Shown here: in pieces, positions 16,028-18,899 of the stretch
How positions within the stretch are numbered: position 1 is the stretch's first letter
How the letters are laid out: the number at the start of each line of letters is the position of its first letter
Source of the DNA: an uncultured Rhodobacter sp.
Lineage (GTDB): Bacteria > Pseudomonadota > Alphaproteobacteria > Rhodobacterales > Rhodobacteraceae
NCBI GenBank assembly: GCA_937901435.1
Contig: CALGTJ010000623.1
Location: 1 to 18,899, forward strand
Direction: 5' to 3'
DNA: 18,899 bases
Position numbers and translations under genes: made by a program
The notes under the pieces: model-generated
Seen by the model: only the letters and a program-made list of their open reading frames with translations
Told to the model about the DNA's origin: nothing
Database searches by the model: none

Positions 16028-18129
16028 GCACACAAATCCTGAAAGGTCTGCGCGTGCTGGACCTCAGCCGTATGTTGTCAGGACCTTATTGCACAATGCA
16101 TCTGGCCGATCACGGCGCGGAAGTAATCAAGATTGAGGGCGGCAGTGGTGATACCAGCCGCGGCAACGGGCCGTTCCGCGTTGACGACCCCAAGCATGAC
16201 TGGGCTGGGTATTTTGTCAGCCTGAACAGAGGCAAAAAGAGCATCCAGCTCGATCTCAAATCCGAGAGCGGCAAAGCCAGTTTCCGCAAACTTGCTGCAA
16301 CTGCTGATGTGATTGTTGAGAACTTCCGTCCCGGTGTGATGGAACGTCTGGGCCTTGCATACGAAACGCTGGCGGCCGAAAATCCGAAACTGGTCTATGC
16401 GGCCATCCGCGGTTTTGGGGATCCACGCACGGGCGCCAGCCCCTACAGCGATTGGCCGTCCTACGATGTCGTAGCCCAAGCCGTGGGCGGGTTAATGGCG
16501 ATGACTGGCCCTGATGACGCCACACCAACTAAAACCGGCCCCGGCGTGGGTGATATTTTCACGGGCATGATGATGGCCTTTGGTATTATGGCAGCCCTGC
16601 GCGAGGCCGAGGCGACCGGCAAAGGTCAATTTGTCGACGTCGCTATGTATGACGCGATGATCTCGCTCTGCGAACGTATGGTTTACTTGCATGACATGAC
16701 TGGCGCGGCGCCGGGTCCAGAAGGGAATGGCCATCCTTTTCTGGCACCCTTCGGGCTTTTCCCCGCCAAGGACGGTCATATAGCACTGGGCATTGTGGAT
16801 GATGCGTTTTGGCGCCGGTTGGCGGCACTTATGGACCAGCCTAATTTGGGCGATGATCCCCGCTTTGCAACCCGCGCGGCGCGGGCTACTCATGCTGTTG
16901 AATTGAACGCTTTGGTGGCCTGTTGGAGCAGTGTTCATAGCAAGGCTGACCTCACAAGCCTATTGGGTGGCGAGGTGCCTTACGGGCCAATGAATACGAT
17001 CGCTGACATTACAAATGACCCCCATGTCGCTGCACGTGGCATGCTGGCCAAGGTCGCCGCAGCTGGCAAAGAACCATGGACCATTGCCGCCAACCCTTTG
17101 CGATTCGGGGCTCATGGTCACGGCCCGTTGTCATCCCCTCCACTACTTGGTGGGGACAACAATTTGTTGGAAACGATCACAGAATTCAAAGAAGTGGATG
17201 CAGACGCCAAATGCGCGCTGCGTGACGCCTTTAGCAGCTTTGCCACGGGCGTAACCGTGGTGACAACGCGCCAGCCAGACGGCACACCGCGCGGGTTCAC
17301 GGCAAATTCGTTCACCTCGGTCTCGCTTGATCCGCCGTTGCTGTTGGTGTGTATCGCCAAGGCGGCGCTGTCTTGCGATACCTTCGCACAGGCCGATCAT
17401 TTCGCGGTCAACGTCCTTGCGCATGACCAAAAGGAAGTTTCAGGCCTTTTTGCAGGGCAATCAGCCGATAAATTTGACCTAGCACAATGGCATGTCGATG
17501 CGCAGAATATCCCCGTGATCGACGGCGCATTGGCAAGTTTCAGCTGCGCGCAACACCGGCTGGTGGATGCGGGCGACCATCTGATCCTGATCGGTCGGGT
17601 GTTGGAATTTGAGACCTCCGAAGGCACGCCGCTCGGATATTATAAAGGTGCCTATTTCGACATCGGGTTGGACGATGCTCTGGCTGGCGCAGCCGCATCA
17701 ACGGGCAGTGTTTCTTTAGGGGCTGTTTTGGCCTGCGAGAATCAGATTTTGCTCTGTGAAGATACCTACGGACAGATATCAGTGCCCACGGCTCCTGCTC
17801 AGACAGGGTCGCTTGAGGGGTTATTTGATCACCTCAAGGGCATTGGATTGATGCCCCACCTCGACCATCTTTATGCGGTGTACCAGAACACGCAGGACGC
17901 ATCCCAACGTATCATCTATCATGGTGTCGTTGCTGGGGATGCGCCTGCGGGCATGCGCTATTTTGAGCTTAGCGCCCTGCCTCTTGAACAGGTAAGAGAC
18001 GCGGCGGAGCGTTCGATGCTGCGCCGATACGTTCAAGAAAATCAATACGGTGCCTTTGGCATCTATCACGGAACCGAGGTTGAAGGGGTGGTGCACGCCG
18101 TCACTGGACGCCGAAACTATCATATCTGA
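16024..18129 (+). CDS. Three-domain fusion: CaiB-type CoA-transferase, flavin reductase, C-terminal Nudix-like domain
   Basis: This single 701-residue frame contains three parts. Residues 1-390 form a class III (CaiB/BaiF) CoA-transferase: GLRVLDLSRMLSGPYCTMHL (9-28), GAEVIKIE, NRGKKSIQLDL, ENFRPGVMERLGL and catalytic Asp210 in VDVAMYDA. Residues 400-550 form an HpaC-like flavin reductase: FATGVTVVTT, GFTANSFTSVSLDPPLLLVC, GDHLILIGRV and YYKGAYFDIG (539-548). Residues 560-701 form a third domain whose opening GAVLACENQILLCED and later IIYHGVV and MRYFELSALP recall a Nudix fold without the Nudix box. No internal start or stop separates them, and the transferase end PPLLGG is followed by a short linker. 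The transferase would move CoA to carnitine or a similar acid; the reductase would supply reduced FMN to the monooxygenase at 12127-13170. Confidence 0.87.
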   Translation: MSTQILKGLRVLDLSRMLSGPYCTMHLADHGAEVIKIEGGSGDTSRGNGPFRVDDPKHDWAGYFVSLNRGKKSIQLDLKSESGKASFRKLAATADVIVENFRPGVMERLGLAYETLAAENPKLVYAAIRGFGDPRTGASPYSDWPSYDVVAQAVGGLMAMTGPDDATPTKTGPGVGDIFTGMMMAFGIMAALREAEATGKGQFVDVAMYDAMISLCERMVYLHDMTGAAPGPEGNGHPFLAPFGLFPAKDGHIALGIVDDAFWRRLAALMDQPNLGDDPRFATRAARATHAVELNALVACWSSVHSKADLTSLLGGEVPYGPMNTIADITNDPHVAARGMLAKVAAAGKEPWTIAANPLRFGAHGHGPLSSPPLLGGDNNLLETITEFKEVDADAKCALRDAFSSFATGVTVVTTRQPDGTPRGFTANSFTSVSLDPPLLLVCIAKAALSCDTFAQADHFAVNVLAHDQKEVSGLFAGQSADKFDLAQWHVDAQNIPVIDGALASFSCAQHRLVDAGDHLILIGRVLEFETSEGTPLGYYKGAYFDIGLDDALAGAAASTGSVSLGAVLACENQILLCEDTYGQISVPTAPAQTGSLEGLFDHLKGIGLMPHLDHLYAVYQNTQDASQRIIYHGVVAGDAPAGMRYFELSALPLEQVRDAAERSMLRRYVQENQYGAFGIYHGTEVEGVVHAVTGRRNYHI

Positions 18130-18130
18130 C

Positions 18131-18135
18131 AGGAG
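18131..18135 (+). promoter_or_regulatory. Shine-Dalgarno site fixing the last gene's start
   Basis: AGGAG lies 7 nt before the ATG at 18143, directly after the fusion gene's stop. It rules out the longer frame starting inside the fusion gene at 18050. Confidence 0.65.
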
Positions 18136-18142
18136 AATACAT

Positions 18143-18745
18143 ATGCTGCCCGAACTGCGAAAAATAGTTACTTTCGACGAAGACATTCACACCGAAGGTG
18201 GCCGCGCCTCAGACCCTGTCTTGCGCATGATCGGTGTGGCCGCCGTGGTAACAAACCCATGGGCGGGTCGCGGATTTGTCGAAGACCTGTCCCCCGAAAT
18301 CACCCGCATGGCACCATTACTGGGATCGCTGTTAACCGACCGCCTGATTGCACTAGCAGGATCGGGTGACGCAATTGAGGCATATGGCAAGGCCTGCATC
18401 GCGGGAACCAGCTGTGAAGTCGAACACGCTTCAGCCCTCATCCACACTTTACAGTTCGGCAACTTCTATCGCGAGGCAGTGGGCGCAAAAAGCTATCTTG
18501 GCTTCACCAATACCCGCGGCCCAGCTAACACCCAGATCCAGATCCCCTTGATGGACAAGCACGATACTGGCCGGCGGTCCCACTATCTGACGGTGCAGTT
18601 TTCAATCTACGACGCTCCTGCTGTTGACGAATTGGTTGTAGCATTGGGTGCTGCGACACGCGGACGTCCACATCACAGGATTGGGGATCGGTATTCGGAT
18701 CTGGCAGCAATGGGCCGCGAGGTCGAGAATCCCGCAGGTGTTTAG
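18143..18745 (+). CDS. Amino acid synthesis family protein (AA_synth, DUF1185-type)
   Basis: This 200-residue protein, starting MLPELRKIVTFDEDIHTEGG, matches what I know of the AA_synth/DUF1185 family: VAAVVTNPWAGRGFVEDL, a central AYGKACIAGTSCEVEHASALIH, then RRSHYLTVQFSIYDAPAVDE and a C-terminal GRPHHRIGD. Despite the name, no enzymatic function is established for the family to my knowledge. The many conserved His, Asp and Glu residues make a small enzyme plausible. It is co-oriented with and 13 nt behind the CoA-transferase/flavin-reductase gene, so it belongs to the RidA-hydrolase-reductase operon. Catalysis or accessory work on an oxidised N-containing intermediate is a reasonable guess; nothing in the sequence proves it. 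Confidence 0.8.
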   Translation: MLPELRKIVTFDEDIHTEGGRASDPVLRMIGVAAVVTNPWAGRGFVEDLSPEITRMAPLLGSLLTDRLIALAGSGDAIEAYGKACIAGTSCEVEHASALIHTLQFGNFYREAVGAKSYLGFTNTRGPANTQIQIPLMDKHDTGRRSHYLTVQFSIYDAPAVDELVVALGAATRGRPHHRIGDRYSDLAAMGREVENPAGV

Positions 18746-18899
18746 GTACACTTTGCACTGCAGGCTCCAATCCCTGACGTTGATCACATGTGCTGTATGC
18801 TTAATGCCGTATGGGCACAGGGTGTTGTCAGACAAACTTGAACACCCGTAAAAAGCACCTCAAGTCGATCATCATGCGGCACAGAAATTGAACCACTCT
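18746..18899. other. Downstream flank without a recognisable gene
   Basis: No coding region that I recognise occupies these 154 bp. An inverted repeat GGGTGTT (18820-18826) with AACACCC (18841-18847) encloses 14 nt that can themselves pair (TTGT with ACAA). No U-run follows on either strand, so it is not a standard terminator. It could be part of the next gene's control region or the edge of an insertion element; the window ends too soon to tell. Confidence 0.35.

Noticed and set aside
12127..18129. Assignment as a Rut pyrimidine-degradation cluster
   Set aside because: LLM oxygenase, RidA, hydrolase and flavin reductase do parallel RutA, C, D and F, but the oxygenase lacks the RutA-type sequence as I remember it, and no RutB-type amidohydrolase, RutE nitroreductase or uracil permease is present.
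18746..18899. Insertion-sequence end
   Set aside because: The 7-bp inverted repeat at 18820-18847 is internal and short, no transposase reading frame or target duplication is visible, and the window stops too early to judge.
1..18899. CRISPR arrays, tRNA or rRNA genes, large direct repeats
   Set aside because: No regularly spaced repeats or structural RNA signatures were seen; almost the whole window is accounted for by protein genes.

Overview
The window looks like a chromosomal catabolic island from a marine alphaproteobacterium, most likely a Rhodobacterales (Roseobacter-type) species. This rests on moderate GC content, densely packed operons with 4-nt start/stop overlaps, Tat-exported PotD-type binding protein, and the mix of onium-compound catabolic genes. 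No organism-specific marker gene is present, so the placement is an inference. Coding density is very high: 15 intact protein genes, no RNA genes, no CRISPR array and no clear mobile element.

Layout. (1) Minus strand, 9204 down to 26: a BKACE (beta-keto acid cleavage) enzyme, a complete polyamine-type ABC importer (ATPase, Tat-exported binding protein, two permeases), an acyl-CoA dehydrogenase, a fused NDP-forming acyl-CoA synthetase and a beta-lactamase-fold serine hydrolase. An intrinsic terminator lies directly behind the binding-protein gene. (2) Plus strand 9319-10395: a GlxA/CdhR-type AraC regulator, read divergently from operon 1. The 114-bp gap between them holds a perfect 8-bp inverted repeat overlapping a consensus -10 box. 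(3) Minus strand, 14684 down to 10377: an aldehyde dehydrogenase, a luciferase-like flavin monooxygenase, a CaiD-type carnitinyl-CoA dehydratase and an L-carnitine-dehydrogenase-like enzyme. (4) Plus strand 14826-18745: a RidA-family protein, an alpha/beta hydrolase, a 701-residue fusion of a CaiB-type CoA-transferase with a flavin reductase and a third C-terminal domain, and an 'amino acid synthesis' (DUF1185-type) protein. Operons 3 and 4 diverge from a 141-bp control region.

How the genes fit together. The synthetase, acyl-CoA dehydrogenase, CaiD homologue, CoA-transferase domain, carnitine-dehydrogenase-like enzyme and BKACE line up as an aerobic route: gamma-butyrobetaine (or an analogue) to its CoA ester, to the enoyl-CoA, to carnitinyl-CoA, to carnitine, to 3-dehydrocarnitine, and then to a betaine and acetoacetate. 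The ABC importer would bring in the substrate and the CdhR-like regulator would sense it. Interleaved with this, and translationally coupled to it, is a second set: flavin monooxygenase, flavin reductase, aldehyde dehydrogenase, hydrolase and RidA. This set has the composition of the trigonelline ring-opening pathway (TgnB, A, C, D) and partly that of the Rut pathway. The CoA-transferase/flavin-reductase fusion physically joins the two sets. I infer either two linked onium-osmolyte pathways or one undescribed pathway in which oxidative opening of an N-methylated betaine feeds a CoA-dependent, beta-oxidation-like route ending in BKACE cleavage. The true substrate cannot be read from sequence alone.
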